NCBI GenBank assembly: GCA_003538135.1
Contig: DPOR01000017.1
Span: forward strand, 1-7,413
Direction: 5' to 3'
Source: Oscillospiraceae bacterium
GTDB lineage: Bacteria > Bacillota > Clostridia > Oscillospirales > Acutalibacteraceae
Length of the DNA: 7,413 bases
Each line of letters opens with the position of its first letter. Within the stretch, counting starts at the first letter, position 1. The translations under genes were made by a program, and so were the position numbers. The notes under the pieces are model-generated. The model saw only the letters and a list, made by a program, of their open reading frames with translations. It was not told where the DNA came from and searched no databases. Of this stretch, positions 5,506 to 7,413 are shown one piece after another.

Positions 5506-7413
5506 TTACTTGTCGTTGACGACGGCCTCGGCAATGGACTTCGGAACCTCGGCGTAGTGGCTGGGCTCCATGACATACTGGCCGCGTCCCTGCGTCTTGG
5601 AACGAAGGGTGGTTGCGTAGCCGAACATATTCGACAGCGGGATGAATGCATTTATCTGCACCGCACCCGTGCGCATCTCGGTGCCTTCGATCTGTCCGCG
5701 GCGGGCGTTGACATCGCCGATAACATCGCCCATATAGTCCTCGGGGACAATAATAGCGACCTTCATGATGGGCTCCATAAGCACAGGAGCCGCCTTCTTC
5801 ATCGCATCCTTGAACGCCATGGAACCGGCGATCTTGAACGCCATTTCGGAGGAGTCGACCTCGTGATAAGATCCGTCATAAAGAGTGACTTTGACATCGA
5901 CAACGTTGAAGCCTGCGAGAACGCCCGACTGCATTGCGCCCTTGATACCGGCCTCTGCGGGTCCGATATACTCCTTCGGGATAGCTCCGCCGACGACCTC
6001 GTTGACGAACTCGTAGCCCTTCTCGGGGTTGGGCTCGATGCGGATCTTGACGTGACCGTACTGTCCGCGGCCGCCCGACTGACGCGAATACTTGGTATCG
6101 CTCTCTGCGGGTTTGGTGATGGTCTCGCGGTATGCGACCTGGGGTTTACCGACATTAGCCTCGACCTTGAACTCACGAAGAAGTCTGTCAACGATTATCT
6201 CAAGGTGAAGCTCGCCCATGCCGGCGATGATGGTCTGACCCGTCTCTTCATCGGTGTAGCACTTGAAGGTCGGATCCTCTTCGGCGAGCTTTGCAAGCGC
6301 GATAGCCATCTTCTCCTGGCCGGCCTTGGTCTTGGGCTCGATAGCGACCCTGATAACGGGATCGGGGAACTCCATGGACTCAAGGATGATGGGAGCCTTG
6401 GCGTCGCAGAGCGTGTCGCCGGTGGTGGTGTTCTTAAGACCGATAGTCGCAGCGATATCTCCGGCGTAAACGCAGTCGATATCCTTTCTGTGGTTGGAGT
6501 GCATCTGCAGGATTCTTCCCAGACGCTCGTTGCAGTCCTTGGTAGCATTGTAAACAGTGCTGCCGGTGGTGACTGTGCCCGAATAAACTCTGAAGAAGCA
6601 GAGCTTACCGACGAAGGGATCGGTCGCGATCTTGAAAGCAAGAGCTGCGAACGGCTCGGAATCCGAAGAATGACGGAACTCCTCTTCACCGGTCTCGGGG
6701 TTCGTGCCCTTTATCGACGGGACATCCGTCGGAGCGGGCATGTAATCAACAATAGCGTCAAGCAGCTGCTGAACACCCTTGTTGCGGTAAGAAGTACCGC
6801 AGCATACGGGAACCATCTTGTTTGCGATAGTAGACTTGCGGATGCAGGTCTTTATCTCATCAATTGTGAGCTCCTCGCCGCCGAGATACTTCTCGAGCAG
6901 CTCGTCATCCTGTTCGGCGACGTGCTCAACGAGCTCATCGTGGTACTTCTGAGCAAGTTCCTTCATGTTCTCGGGAATCTCCTCGACTCTTACGTCGAGA
7001 CCCTTGTCGTCATAGTAGACATCAGCCTGCATTTCAACAAGGTCGATAATTCCCTTGAAGTCTGCTTCAGCACCTATGGGGAGCTGGATCGGAACTGCGT
7101 TACACTTCAGGCGCTCCTTCATCATGTCGATAACATTATAGAAATCAGCTCCCATAATGTCCATCTTATTGACATAGACCATTCTCGGAACCTGGTACTT
7201 GTCCGCCTGTCTCCAGACAGTTTCGGACTGAGGCTCAACGCCGCCCTTTGCGCAAAGAACGGTAACCGAACCGTCCAGAACACGCAGAGAACGCTCAACC
7301 TCAACGGTGAAGTCCACGTGACCGGGAGTGTCGATGATGTTGATTCGGTGGTTCTTCCAGAAGCAGGTAGTCGCAGCGGAGGTGATTGTTATACCTCTCT
7401 CCTGCTCCTGCTC
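5506..7413 (-). CDS. fusA: Translation elongation factor G (EF-G), 5' end cut by window
   Basis: 635 residues are visible; by comparison with full-length EF-G (about 690) roughly the first 53, with the P-loop, lie beyond the window. EF-G drives translocation and, with RRF, ribosome recycling. The frame is open to base 7413, starting EQEQERGITIT (switch I). A GTG at 7317 in this frame is only an internal Val codon of the DTPGHV motif. Visible-residue positions: DTPGH 28-32 (switch II) and NKMD 82-85. The G5 region reads CGTSYRNKG, where most EF-Gs have GSAFKNKG. Later parts are standard: domain II, then AGMGELHLE and YRETIT of domain III, QSGGRGQYGHV of domain IV, and the domain V end NMFGYATTLRSKTQGRG. 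The synteny with tuf and these motifs identify EF-G rather than a tetracycline-resistance ribosomal protection protein. It would follow rpsL and rpsG in a typical str operon. Confidence 0.97.
   Translation of the reverse strand, partial: EQEQERGITITSAATTCFWKNHRINIIDTPGHVDFTVEVERSLRVLDGSVTVLCAKGGVEPQSETVWRQADKYQVPRMVYVNKMDIMGADFYNVIDMMKERLKCNAVPIQLPIGAEADFKGIIDLVEMQADVYYDDKGLDVRVEEIPENMKELAQKYHDELVEHVAEQDDELLEKYLGGEELTIDEIKTCIRKSTIANKMVPVCCGTSYRNKGVQQLLDAIVDYMPAPTDVPSIKGTNPETGEEEFRHSSDSEPFAALAFKIATDPFVGKLCFFRVYSGTVTTGSTVYNATKDCNERLGRILQMHSNHRKDIDCVYAGDIAATIGLKNTTTGDTLCDAKAPIILESMEFPDPVIRVAIEPKTKAGQEKMAIALAKLAEEDPTFKCYTDEETGQTIIAGMGELHLEIIVDRLLREFKVEANVGKPQVAYRETITKPAESDTKYSRQSGGRGQYGHVKIRIEPNPEKGYEFVNEVVGGAIPKEYIGPAEAGIKGAMQSGVLAGFNVVDVKVTLYDGSYHEVDSSEMAFKIAGSMAFKDAMKKAAPVLMEPIMKVAIIVPEDYMGDVIGDVNARRGQIEGTEMRTGAVQINAFIPLSNMFGYATTLRSKTQGRGQYVMEPSHYAEVPKSIAEAVVNDK

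Noticed and set aside
5506..7413. Tetracycline-resistance ribosomal protection protein in place of EF-G
   Set aside because: The sequence matches EF-G in all visible domains and lies directly upstream of tuf in str-operon order.
1..7413. Mobile elements, CRISPR arrays, tRNA/rRNA genes or gene decay
   Set aside because: No direct-repeat arrays, transposase-like frames, cloverleaf-like sequences or broken genes were seen. All gaps over about 70 bp are accounted for by promoters, leaders and terminators.

Overview
The window is ordinary low-GC-lineage Gram-positive chromosome, most likely a gut-type Clostridia (Oscillospiraceae/Ruminococcaceae-like). This is inferred from the EF-Tu and EF-G sequences, the strong AGGAGG-type ribosome binding sites, the clean TTGaxx-17-TAtaaT promoters, and a pyrimidine attenuator of the Bacillus/Clostridia PyrR type. 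Base composition looks moderate, so genus cannot be set from this sequence alone. There is no sign of mobile DNA, CRISPR, phage genes or tRNA/rRNA genes.

Layout from high to low coordinates, following the minus strand, which carries five of the six genes. (1) 7413-5506 is fusA (EF-G), cut by the window edge and lacking about its first 53 residues. (2) 5406-4204 is tuf (EF-Tu), with its own promoter in the 99-bp gap after fusA and a very strong terminator after it. This is the end of a str-type operon. (3) 4035-3487 is a small GtrA-family membrane protein with its own promoter. (4) 2406-3389, on the plus strand, is a membrane-anchored S41-family serine peptidase with its own promoter. It converges on the GtrA gene across two hairpin terminators. 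(5) 2268-78 is a two-gene pyrimidine salvage operon, pyrR-uraA. It has a promoter, a complete PyrR-responsive attenuator in the leader and a 13-bp hairpin at its end.

The best-resolved regulatory structure is the pyrR leader (2116-2225). Three RNA structures can be drawn by hand: a PyrR-binding hairpin with a CAGAGA hexaloop, an antiterminator pairing that destroys it, and a terminator that the antiterminator destroys. This predicts that when UMP is plentiful PyrR binds its own leader and stops transcription of both pyrR and the uracil permease gene. An extra 7-bp hairpin with a U-rich tail sits inside the antiterminator loop and is not part of the standard scheme.

I do not see a previously undescribed system here. 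The items most worth a second look are the pyr leader with its extra hairpin, the S41 peptidase with its non-Lys active-site arrangement, a variant G5 motif in EF-G, and the interleaved convergent terminators.
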